This document shows, piece by piece, positions 8,632 to 18,000 of a stretch of DNA of 64,000 bases (positions within the stretch are counted from its first letter, which is position 1; each line of letters opens with the position of its first letter). A program made the position numbers and the translations under genes. Source of the stretch: Planctomycetota bacterium (GTDB lineage Bacteria > Planctomycetota > Planctomycetia > Pirellulales > UBA1268). The stretch is from positions 1-64,000 of the forward strand of contig QWOP01000025.1 of NCBI GenBank assembly GCA_003669605.1, given 5' to 3'. Under the pieces are notes generated by a model. That model was not told the DNA's origin. It ran no database searches and saw only the letters and a list, made by a program, of their open reading frames with translations.

Positions 8632-10038
8632 ATGAAATTTCTCCGCACAATTCTCAGCTGGGTACTGCCGCTGGTCATTCTGGGTGGCGCCGTGGCCTTG
8701 TTTCTGCTGATGGGGAGCCAGCCCCCGCCGCAGCGTGTGGATGTGTCGGAGCCCTCCGCGGTGCCCGTGCGGACTGCCGAGGTCGTCCGGCAGGAGGGGG
8801 GCGTCGACATCGAGGCCGATGGCGTCGTGGTGCCGCTCCGCGAAGTGACGCTGGCCGCGGAAGTCGCCGGGCGGGTCCAGGAGAAGTCGGCTGCCTGTAA
8901 GTCTGGGCAATACGTCACCAAGGGCACTGTGCTGTTCCGCATCGATCCGCGGGACTATCAACTCGATGTCTCTCGTCTCGAGCGCGAACTGCAGCAGGCC
9001 GTGCTGACAATCGACGAGATCGACGAAGAGTTGGAGCAGAATGCGGCTTCGGTCGACTTGGCGAAGCGACAAGTCGATCTTGCCCAGCGTGAGTCTTCCC
9101 GCCTCGACACTCTCAAGGCAGGGAGGATCGTCACCGAGTCGGCGGCCGACCAGGCGATCCGCGACGAGCTCACCGTTGCCAATTCGCTCACCATGCTCCA
9201 GGGCCAGAAGCGGGTCCTGCAGAAGCGGCGCAACCGTCTTCAGGAAGCCGAGGCCCTCGCCTCGACGATGCTTGAGCGCGCCAAACTCGATCTCTCACGG
9301 ACGAGCGTCATCGCCCCGGTCGACGGGGTGGTCGTCGATGACAAGGTGGAGCAGGATTCCTACGTCGCCAAGGGGACGACGCTGGTGGTCTTGGAAGACA
9401 CCAGCGCCGCTGAGGTGAAGAGCAGCCTGAGAATGGACGAGGTAGCGCGGGTGTGGGGCGCCCAATCGGCTGCCGTGGCAGCCTCTCCCGGTGCGCATGA
9501 AATTCCCGAAACTCCGGCCTCGGTGGTATTCACGCTCGGCGACCGGACCTACCAGTGGGCCGGAACGCTCAGCCGTCAGGAGGGACGGGGGCTCGACGAG
9601 AAAACGCGTACGCTCCCCTGCCGCGTGCTCATCCCCGATCCGACGGCGGTCCGGGCGATCGATTCCTACGGCGCGTTCATGCCGCAGTTGCCTGCCGAGG
9701 CGCCGAGGTCGCTGCTCCGCGGGATGTTCGTCCAAGTCCGAGTTCATGTCGATGCCGGGCAGGATCTGGTCTCGATTCCGGAGGATGCCCAGCGCCCCAC
9801 CGGCGAGGTGTGGGTGGTGCGCGACGGTAGGCTGGTAGTCCTCAAACCGCGACCGATCCACGTTGCCTCCGGCAGGGTCTATTTCGACTCGGCTTCCTCC
9901 GGACTCGTCGCCGGTGACCGCGCCGTCACCAGCCAGTTGGCCAATCCACGTGACGGCATGGCCGTCAGTGACAGCGATGACGCTTCGGCACCGCGCCCTG
10001 ACACCCGGTCGGCGACGGCCCCTGTCGACCCCGGCTGA
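8632..10038 (+). CDS. RND efflux periplasmic adaptor (membrane fusion protein, HlyD/AcrA type)
   Basis: A 468-aa membrane fusion protein that links an inner-membrane RND pump to an outer-membrane channel. One N-terminal membrane segment (residues about 7-27) anchors it, and no lipobox is present. A biotinyl-lipoyl-like half (EVTLAAEVAGRV) precedes a coiled-coil hairpin at about residues 105-215, then the second lipoyl half with TSVIAPVDGVV, then beta-barrel and membrane-proximal parts. I chose ATG 8632 because the membrane segment starts there; the longer frame upstream runs inside the previous gene. The RND permease follows 65 bases later and the two must work together. No outer-membrane TolC-like gene or regulator is adjacent. 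The substrate cannot be told from sequence. Confidence 0.93.
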   Translation: MKFLRTILSWVLPLVILGGAVALFLLMGSQPPPQRVDVSEPSAVPVRTAEVVRQEGGVDIEADGVVVPLREVTLAAEVAGRVQEKSAACKSGQYVTKGTVLFRIDPRDYQLDVSRLERELQQAVLTIDEIDEELEQNAASVDLAKRQVDLAQRESSRLDTLKAGRIVTESAADQAIRDELTVANSLTMLQGQKRVLQKRRNRLQEAEALASTMLERAKLDLSRTSVIAPVDGVVVDDKVEQDSYVAKGTTLVVLEDTSAAEVKSSLRMDEVARVWGAQSAAVAASPGAHEIPETPASVVFTLGDRTYQWAGTLSRQEGRGLDEKTRTLPCRVLIPDPTAVRAIDSYGAFMPQLPAEAPRSLLRGMFVQVRVHVDAGQDLVSIPEDAQRPTGEVWVVRDGRLVVLKPRPIHVASGRVYFDSASSGLVAGDRAVTSQLANPRDGMAVSDSDDASAPRPDTRSATAPVDPG

Positions 10039-10103
10039 CCACCACGGCAAATCGCCGCAACTCTCCTTTCTTGCCCCTGACGCCCACCAGACGCCCGAGG
10101 ACC

Positions 10104-13100
10104 ATGCGGATGCGCTCGATCGTCAGTTGGACCGTCCGCAACATGCCGGCGATGAACACGCTGGTGGTGGCGATCCTGCTTGTGGGTGGCATGGCTTTTG
10201 CCGCCATGCGCCGCGAGACGTTCCCTGAGTTCGAACTGGAGATCGTCCTCGTCGCGGTTCCCTATCCAGGGGCAACCCCCGAGGAGGTTGAGGAGGGGAT
10301 CTGCCAGAAGATCGAGGAGGCCTGCCGGAGCGTGGCGGGCATCAAGAAATTGACGAGCGTGGCCCAGGAGGGGATGGGGTACTGCGTCTTCGAACTCAAC
10401 GGGAATGTGAAGGACACGCTCAAGGTGCTCGGCGAGATCCGCTCCGAGGTCGAACGGATCCCCAGTCTCCCAGAACTCGCCGAAGATCCGAAGGTGGAGC
10501 AGGTGACGCTGCGCACGCCGGCGATCAAGGTCGGCGTCCTCGCTCCCGTGGCGACCGACGGTGACGAGGAGGTATCCGAAGCGGGACTGCGTGATGTGGC
10601 CGAGCAGGTCCGCGATGATCTGCTGTCGTTACCTGCCGTGTCGGCGGCCAACCTCATCGGGGCGCGGGACTTCGAGATCGACATCGAGATCCGTGAGGAG
10701 ACGCTGCGGAAATACGGACTGTCGCTGCAGAAGGTGGCTGAGATCGTCCGCCGAGAGAACCTCGAACTGCCCGGTGGCACGATCCGCAGCCAGGGGGGGG
10801 AGATCCTCCTGCGCGGCAAGAACAAACGCTATATCGGCCAGGAGATCGCCAAGCTTCCGCTTGTCACGCTCCCCGACGGCCTTGTGCTCACCGTCGGTGA
10901 TCTGGGCACGGTCCGCGACGATTTTGCCGACATCGCCTCCACCAACCGCATCAACGGCCGCAAGGGGATGGTGGTCTCGATCGACCGCAGTTCCGGTGAA
11001 GATCTGCTGGCGATGGTGGCGGCCGTGCGTGGCTATACCGAGATGGCTCGGCTCCCAGCCGGCTACGAACTGACGGTGTGGGCCGACCAGTCGATCGACG
11101 TCCGCGATCGCTTGGAGATGCTCGTCTCCAACGGTCTCCAGGGACTGGCGATCGTGTTTGTGATGCTGGCACTGTTTCTCGATCTGAAGACGGCTTTCTG
11201 GGTGGCCTCCGGGATCCCGTTCGCGATGCTTGGTACGGGGGCTTTGATGTACCTCACCGACCAGACGCTCAACATGCTCTCGATGTTTGCCTTCCTGATG
11301 GCGATCGGCATCGTTGTCGACGATGCGATCGTCGTCAGTGACAATGTCGACCGACACCGGCGGATGGGAAAGGGGCTTCAGCGCGCGGCAATCGACGGCA
11401 CGGTGGAGGTGATCCCGAGCGTGATCTCGAGCGTGCTCACGACCGTGATCACGTTCCTGCCGCTCTGTTTTGTGTCGGGAGTGATGGGGAAATTTATCGC
11501 CGTCATGCCCTTCGCCTTCATCACGGCGCTCTTGATGTCGCTCAGCGAAGCCCTGCTCGTCCTCCCCGGCCACCTTTCCCACGAGAAGAACCTCGTGTTT
11601 ACGGTGTTGGGATTTTTCCTGACGCCACTCAAGCCGCTCATGCCGCTGGTGACTTGGGCCCAGCGGACCTGCGACCGGAGCCTCAAATGGTTTGTGAAAA
11701 CGATCTACGCCCCGTCGCTCGACGTGGCCCTCGATAACCGGCTGAGCGTGCTGGCCTTCGCCATGGGGCTCCTCTTGCTTGCCGTGGGGTTGGTACGGAG
11801 CGGAGTGACGCCCTTCTCCCTTTTTCCCAAGGTCGATGCTAACCGGCTGATGGCCAAGGTCTCGTTCCCCGACGGCACGCCGGCGGATGTCACCGAGGAG
11901 GCGACGGCCCGGATCGAGCAGGCGGCGTTCGACGTCGCCAAGCGATTGGCCCCCGATGGGGCTCCGATCGTGGAACTGGTCAACCGCTCGGTCGGGCAGG
12001 TGTCGATGGTCGGCGAAGTGGGGCCTGGTGCCCGGGCCAGTGGAAGCCATGTTGGCGCCGTCTCGGTGGAGCTGGTCGATGGCGAGAAGCGAAATGTGAC
12101 CAGTGAGCAGTTCATCAGCGAGTGGCGGAAGTCGTCGGGTGAATTCCCCGGCATCGACTCGCTCGTCTACGGCAGTGAGAACATCGGCCCCGGCGGCAAG
12201 CCGATCGATTTTAAGCTGCTCGCCCCGAGCGATCCCGAGGGAGTGCGGCAACTTGAGGCCGCTGTGGAACGCTGCAAGGATTGGCTCCGGCAGTATCCCG
12301 GGGTGATCGACATCGACGACGATTCCAGGCCAGGCAAGTGGGAGTACCAGGTCAAGATCAAGCCCCGTGCCGAGGCGATGGGGGTGTCGCTGGCGGACCT
12401 GGCTGCCACCATCCGGGCGAGTTTCTACGGCGAGGAGGTGATGCGCCTTCAGCGGGGTCGCCACGAAGTGAAATTGATGGTCCGCTACCCAGCTGACCAG
12501 CGTCGCAGTTTCGCTGCTCTTGACGACATCCGGGTGACGGGGCCGGACGGCGTCAAACGCCCGGTCGGCGAACTCGCCGACGTGAAGGTGGTCCGTGGCT
12601 ACTCGGAGATCAACCGTCTCGGCCAGAAGCGTTCGATTTCAGTGATCGCCGACATCGACGTCGCGCAAAGTTCCCTCACCAGCACCCAGGTGACGGCTGA
12701 CCTTGAGAAACGCCTCATGCCCGATCTCTTGCGCGAGTATCCGCTGGTGCGCGTTCGCTGGGAGGGGGAACAGGAGCAGACCCGCGAGTCGCTCCGCAGC
12801 CTGGGAGTGGGGTTCGTCGTGGCGTTGTTTGCGATGTTCGTCCTCCTGACGATGGAGTTTAAGTCGTACTTTCAACCGTTCATCATCTTGGCGGCGATCC
12901 CGGTCGGATGTGTCGGTGCCGTCTTTGGTCATGCCGCGATGGGAATGCCGCTGACGTTGTTCAGCATGTTCGGATTGGTGGCCTTGGCGGGTGTGGTGGT
13001 TAACGACTCGATCGTTCTGGTGGACTTCATCAATGCCCGTGTCCGTGAGGGACAGCCCCTGCGGCGGGCGCTGCGGGAGGCTGGCTGCGTCCGCTTCCGG

Positions 13101-13436
13101 CCGGTTTTTCTCACCAGTATCACAACCATCGGTGGGCTGCTGCCGCTGCTGCTGGAGAAGAGCTTCCAGGCGCAGTTCCTGATCCCGATGGCGACGGCTT
13201 TGGCATTCGGACTGGCGCTGACGACACTCCTCGTGCTGATCCTCGTTCCGGTGATGTACTCATTCTTCGGAACGAGTGCCAGCGAGGACGATCACGAGGA
13301 GGATTCCTTCATGGAGGGGATCAGTGCCGTTGATCCCGACGCGGCAGAGAAGGAATGGCTTCCCGACAGTCTTCGCGGGGAGTCCCCGGCTGCAGCCGGC
13401 GCCGGGGCTGAAGGATCGCATTTGGCTGGGCACTGA
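10104..13436 (+). CDS. RND-family efflux permease (AcrB/MexB superfamily)
   Basis: A proton-driven inner-membrane pump of about 1110 aa, a little longer than typical AcrB. It has the duplicated RND layout: one membrane helix, a large periplasmic loop, then five helices, twice. The helix-4 motif GIVVDDAIVVSDN carries the proton-relay aspartates (Asp406, Asp407); the equivalent second-half segment is GVVVNDSIVLVDF. Porter-domain segments such as YPGATPEEVEE are clear. ATG 10104 and ATG 10110 are both possible starts; GAGGA at 10097-10101 fits the second slightly better by spacing. A TTG further upstream also opens the frame but has no ribosome site. The cytoplasmic tail after the last helix is acidic and low in complexity. 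It is encoded directly after its adaptor. Confidence 0.94.
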   Translation: MRMRSIVSWTVRNMPAMNTLVVAILLVGGMAFAAMRRETFPEFELEIVLVAVPYPGATPEEVEEGICQKIEEACRSVAGIKKLTSVAQEGMGYCVFELNGNVKDTLKVLGEIRSEVERIPSLPELAEDPKVEQVTLRTPAIKVGVLAPVATDGDEEVSEAGLRDVAEQVRDDLLSLPAVSAANLIGARDFEIDIEIREETLRKYGLSLQKVAEIVRRENLELPGGTIRSQGGEILLRGKNKRYIGQEIAKLPLVTLPDGLVLTVGDLGTVRDDFADIASTNRINGRKGMVVSIDRSSGEDLLAMVAAVRGYTEMARLPAGYELTVWADQSIDVRDRLEMLVSNGLQGLAIVFVMLALFLDLKTAFWVASGIPFAMLGTGALMYLTDQTLNMLSMFAFLMAIGIVVDDAIVVSDNVDRHRRMGKGLQRAAIDGTVEVIPSVISSVLTTVITFLPLCFVSGVMGKFIAVMPFAFITALLMSLSEALLVLPGHLSHEKNLVFTVLGFFLTPLKPLMPLVTWAQRTCDRSLKWFVKTIYAPSLDVALDNRLSVLAFAMGLLLLAVGLVRSGVTPFSLFPKVDANRLMAKVSFPDGTPADVTEEATARIEQAAFDVAKRLAPDGAPIVELVNRSVGQVSMVGEVGPGARASGSHVGAVSVELVDGEKRNVTSEQFISEWRKSSGEFPGIDSLVYGSENIGPGGKPIDFKLLAPSDPEGVRQLEAAVERCKDWLRQYPGVIDIDDDSRPGKWEYQVKIKPRAEAMGVSLADLAATIRASFYGEEVMRLQRGRHEVKLMVRYPADQRRSFAALDDIRVTGPDGVKRPVGELADVKVVRGYSEINRLGQKRSISVIADIDVAQSSLTSTQVTADLEKRLMPDLLREYPLVRVRWEGEQEQTRESLRSLGVGFVVALFAMFVLLTMEFKSYFQPFIILAAIPVGCVGAVFGHAAMGMPLTLFSMFGLVALAGVVVNDSIVLVDFINARVREGQPLRRALREAGCVRFRPVFLTSITTIGGLLPLLLEKSFQAQFLIPMATALAFGLALTTLLVLILVPVMYSFFGTSASEDDHEEDSFMEGISAVDPDAAEKEWLPDSLRGESPAAAGAGAEGSHLAGH

Positions 13437-13552
13437 CTTCGGCCGCCGTCTCGATGTGGCTGCGGACAGCGCGTGGGCAAAGTGATCGGATCGCCGCGAT
13501 GATTCATCGCCCATTGTTCCCAGATCGGCAGACCCGGAAGCCCCCGCGAGGA

Positions 13553-14968
13553 TCACCCCAGCCCGGGGATCGGCCGGCCCTGGGAGAGCGTTGCCTGGAG
13601 CGCTTTGGGGAGGCTGTCGAGGAGGCGGACTTCGGAGAGATCGAGGAGCGTCCGCATGATCGTCCCCACGAGATCGGCAATAAACACCGGGTCGGAGGCG
13701 GGCTGACCGCCGTCGCGGCTTGAGCGGCCGATGACGTTTCCCTTCCCCAAGCCGCCGCCGTAGAGCAGCAGCGGCGCCAGTCCCCCCCAGTGGTCGCGGC
13801 CACCGGCGGCGTTGAGCTGCGGTGTCCGCCCCATCTCACCGCAACAGACCAGCAGAATCTTTTCAGACAATCCGCGCGCCTCAATGTCGTCGATCAGCGC
13901 CGCCACCGCATGGTCGAAGGGGGCGCCGACATAGCCCATCCCCTCGGTGACCGGGGCATTGTTGATGTCGGCGTGCATGTCCCAAACGAAGCTCGTCGTC
14001 ACCGTCACAAACCCCGCCCCCCGCTCGCAGAGGCGGCGCGCGAGGAGGAGGAGCTTCCCGATCGATTGGCCATGGTCGGCGTAGTGCTTGTGGTTGTTCC
14101 ACTTCTTGTCGATCGACTCCGGTCGGAAGTGTGGCGCCGTGTCGTAACGCTCGACGATTCGGGGATCCTCTTTCTCCAGGTCGAAGGCGTCGGACACCCC
14201 CCGCAGCAGGGCGTCAAACGCGGAATCGTGGATCGCTCCGGCCCCGCGGATGGCGGCCAGATCGCGCCACCGCTTGCCCCGGTCGAGTTCGGCGAGCAAC
14301 CCGCGCCGGTCCCCGAGACGGTCCTGGGGGAGATGGAGCTTCATGTCTTCCTGGAAACTTCCGCCACCGCCGGGGACGAGCGGAGCATAGGAGGGGCCGA
14401 GGTCGCCGGCGGAGGCGAAGTTCCCGAAATCGGTGATCGGCGGGCCGGCATCCTTGATGACGGCTGGGGGAAAGAGGGTGATGTTCGTGGGCATGGCCGT
14501 GGCCGGCCGCATCGGGCCTGCCACCCGCGAATAGAGCGAGCCCATGTTGGCCCGCTGCGTCGCCACACCGACCACCGGCTTGATGTCGTGGTTGCCGTCG
14601 CCGGTGACGAATGAACGGACGGTGTTGAAGAGGTGGGCCCGGGTGGCCAGCTGCGCGAAGGTGGCACCGAAGTTGATCCCCGCAATCGAGGTGGGGATGT
14701 CGCCGGTCTGGCTGCGGACGTTGCTTGTGCCTTCCGACTTGGGGTCAAACGTCTCGAACTGCGACGGGCCGCCGTGCATGAAAAGAAAGATCACCGACTT
14801 GTCGCGGAGGAACGGCCGGGCGGCCTCCGCGGCTCCTCCGATTCCCGGTCCGCCAATGCCGGGCAATCCCGCTCCGAGCAGTCCGGCCATGCCCGCCCCA
14901 CCGACGCGCAGGAACGACCGCCGCGCCAGGGCGCCGCCAGAGTGCATCGAATTAGCGAAAGTCAGCAT
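13553..14968 (-). CDS. DUF1501 protein with twin-arginine signal
   Basis: A 471-aa member of DUF1501, a family related to sulfatases/alkaline phosphatases and abundant in planctomycetes, with unproven activity. The N-terminus has a Tat-type signal (ARRSFLRVGGAG) followed by a glycine- and alanine-rich hydrophobic stretch, so export in folded form is likely. Family segments include SVIFLFMHGGPSQFETFDPK and, near the C-terminus, LLVCCGEMGRTPQLN and GRDHWGG. The start at 14968 has GGAGGAG about 8 bases upstream. In planctomycetes DUF1501 genes usually sit beside a DUF1549/DUF1553 cytochrome gene; that partner is absent here. The neighbour is instead a divergent giant ceramidase/PVC-dehydrogenase gene with 98 bases between the starts, so a shared promoter region is possible. 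Confidence 0.92.
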   Translation of the reverse strand: MLTFANSMHSGGALARRSFLRVGGAGMAGLLGAGLPGIGGPGIGGAAEAARPFLRDKSVIFLFMHGGPSQFETFDPKSEGTSNVRSQTGDIPTSIAGINFGATFAQLATRAHLFNTVRSFVTGDGNHDIKPVVGVATQRANMGSLYSRVAGPMRPATAMPTNITLFPPAVIKDAGPPITDFGNFASAGDLGPSYAPLVPGGGGSFQEDMKLHLPQDRLGDRRGLLAELDRGKRWRDLAAIRGAGAIHDSAFDALLRGVSDAFDLEKEDPRIVERYDTAPHFRPESIDKKWNNHKHYADHGQSIGKLLLLARRLCERGAGFVTVTTSFVWDMHADINNAPVTEGMGYVGAPFDHAVAALIDDIEARGLSEKILLVCCGEMGRTPQLNAAGGRDHWGGLAPLLLYGGGLGKGNVIGRSSRDGGQPASDPVFIADLVGTIMRTLLDLSEVRLLDSLPKALQATLSQGRPIPGLG

Positions 14969-15066
14969 CGCTCATCTCCTCCCCGTCGGCAAAAGTCTAC
15001 AGTAGTGCCTGGAGGGGCTGCCAGCCGACCTGCTGCCCACCGTGCCTGTTTCCAGGAGCAATCGCC

Positions 15067-18000
15067 ATGCTGCGGATGGTCGTCGTCGTCGCAATCGGAT
15101 CGCTATGGGCCGCCAGTCACCTGCCGCGGGCCACAGCGGTGGAATCGGCACCGACATTTCGGGCCGGTGCGGCCGCCGTCGATATCACCCCCCGCAATGC
15201 TCCTCCAGAGCCCCCTTCGATCGTCGCCGGCGGCTTTCTCGAGGGACGCGCCGACCGCGTTCACGACCCGCTGCTGGTGCGGGCGATGGTCCTGGATGAC
15301 GGTGGGAGCGAGGGCCACAAACCGGTGCGGCTGGCACTTGTCGTCGTCGACACCTGCATGATGCCGCAGACCCTGATCGACGAGGCCAAGGTGCAGGCAG
15401 CGGCGCGATCGGGCATTCCGGTCGAGCGGATGATGGTCTCGGCGACACACACCCATTCGGCTCCCGCAGCGATGGGGTGCCTCGGTACCCGTCTTGACGC
15501 CCCGTATGCCGCCCGTCTGCCGGGGGCGATCGCCGAGGCAATTGTGGCTGCGAACGACCGGCTGGCAGCGGCGCGGCTCGGTTGGGGATTTGTCGATGAT
15601 TGGCATCACACCCACAACCGCCGCTGGGTGCGGCGGCCGGAGACGCGTGTCGTCGATCCGTTTGGTAATCCCACCGCTCTGGCCAACATGCATCCGGGAC
15701 ATCTTTCCAAAGAGATCATCGGGCCATCGGGTCCGGTCGATCCGCAGCTGTCGGTGATCTCGATCCAGTCTGCTGCGGGAAAACCGCTGGCGGTGTTTGC
15801 CAACTATTCGCAGCACTATTTTGGGTCGCCAGCCGTCTCGTCAGACTATTTCGGACTCTTCAGCCGGTTCGTTACCTCGGCCCTCGGTGAGCCCGGCGAC
15901 GGCAACGGCCCTTTTGTCTGCGCGCTCTCGCAAGGGACCAGCGGCGATCTAATGTGGATGGACTACGGCTCCGCGCAGCGTCCCACAGCGATCCAGGAGT
16001 ACGCCGCCGCGGTGGCCCGCAACGCAGTCGCCGTGCTGGAATCGATCGAGTATCGCGACCACGTGTCGCTGGCGATGACTGAAAAAGTCCTGCCGCTTGC
16101 CTACCGGGTGCCTGATGCGGCGCGGCTGGCATGGGCCAAGCCGATTGCCGCGGGGATCATCGATGACCTTCCCCAGAACATCCCCCAGGTCTACGCCCGC
16201 GAGGCGCTGATCCTCAACGAGCGGAAGCAGACGAGCCTCACCCTCCAAGCGATCCGTATCGGTGATGTCACGATCGCCACGCTCCCCAACGAGGTCTATG
16301 CGCTTACCGGACTCAAACTGCGCAGCCGCTCTCCGGCGGGCATGCACTTCAACGTCGAACTGGCCAACGGTGCCGAAGGCTACATCCCGCCGCCAGAGCA
16401 GCACGTCCTCGGCGGCTACACCACCTGGCCTGCCCGGACTGCCGGCCTCGAAGTGGCTGCCGAAACGAAGATCGTCGAGACCCTCGTGGCCGCGCTTGAG
16501 GAGGTGACGGGGAAGCCGAGGCGTGTGCCGGGCAAGCGCCACGGACCGGCGGCCGAGGGGCTGCTGGCTGCCAAGCCGATTGGCCTCTGGAGGCTCGACG
16601 ACGAGGATGGTGCCGCACCGCACAATGCCGTCGCGGGTGGCATGCCAGCGCGGCTTGCACCTGGCTTTGCCTGGTATCTCCCCGGCGTTGGCACAGGGAG
16701 CGGCTGCGGCGACGGCGAGGCCCTCGTGCCATCGGCGTTTTCGCAATCCGACTCCATCAACCGAGCGGTTCATCTGGCCGGCGGTCAACTCATCCTTCCC
16801 GGCAAAGCCCCGGCCGGCGATGCCACGCTCATCGCCTGGGTGTGGCTGGGCGAGCGAAGTGGCGCAAGTTCCCGCCAAGGGGCGCTGTGCACTGGCCTCG
16901 CCGCCGAACCACTCATCGCCCGGCAGGATGCCGACCACGCGCTCGGCTTTGCGCTTGGCGAGCAGCGGACAGAGATGCGCTTCCGCGCCGACGACTGGCA
17001 TCAGGTGGCAATCGTCCGCCGCGGCGATGGAGTCGAAGTCTATCTCGACGGCCACCCGCAACCGGTGCTGGAGGGGAGAGCCGCGACCGCGGCGACGGCG
17101 ATCGTCCTCGGAGAAGGCCTGCAGGGAAAGCTCGACGAGGTGGCGCTCTTTGACCGCGCTCTCGATCCGGTCGGGATGGCCGCGTTGTGGGAGGAGTCTG
17201 GTCTTGGCCAAGAGCGAACCGCTGCCGAGACGCGACGGCGCGAGGCAGACGAAGAACGCCTTCGGCTGGCAAACCCGCCCCCGTTTCCCGCTGACCATGC
17301 CGCGCAGGTGGCGGCGGTCCGGCCGGTGCAGGCCTGGCCGCTGGCCGAGTCGCCTGAGGGGCTCACGGTCCAGGGGGCCGTCGGCTTCGATCCGCGGGCC
17401 TTCGCCACCTTCCGCGGCGGCCGGCTGGCGGGGCACAGCGACGCTCTCGATGACGACTGGAGTGTCGCCTGCTGGTTTCGCAGCGATCTCGGCAACGAGT
17501 CCCGCCCCGTTGCCGCCTATCTTTTCTCGCGCGGCCCCGCCGATGCCGCAGGGGCACCGGGGGATCATCTTGGCATCGGCGGCTCGGCCCCGCCGACTGT
17601 CCCCGGGCGGCTGATTGTCTTCAACGGCAATGAGGGCAACGAGATTCTCTCCGGAAAGACCGTCCTCCCGCCCCGGAGTTGGAATCATGTCGTCATGGCC
17701 CGAAAAGGGAGCCGGGTGACGCTGTGGCTCAATGGTGCAAGCGAGCCGGAGATCGAGGGGGAGATTGTTCCGACGGCTCCCGACGCGCGGGAGTATTTCC
17801 TTGGCAGCCGCAACGATCATTTCGCCCCTCTCGATGGCCATCTCGCCGAGGTCGCCCTCTTTGATCGGGCACTCGAGGCTGCCGAGGCCGCGGCCCTTTT
17901 TGCCGCTTCAGGCCTGGAGCCTGGGAAGCCGCGGCTCGCGCCGCCGTTGCCTCTGGCGGCACCGGTGCTGCCGCGATCGCCTGAGGAGACCCGGCGGGGG

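Noticed and set aside
10629-12464. 611-codon open frame antisense to the RND permease
   Set aside because: Composition shadow: rich in His, Arg, Asp and Gly with no domain, while the plus strand encodes a complete pump.
15949-17841. 630-codon open frame antisense to the giant mosaic gene
   Set aside because: No motif or start signal; the plus-strand protein has clear ceramidase and LamG segments across the same region.
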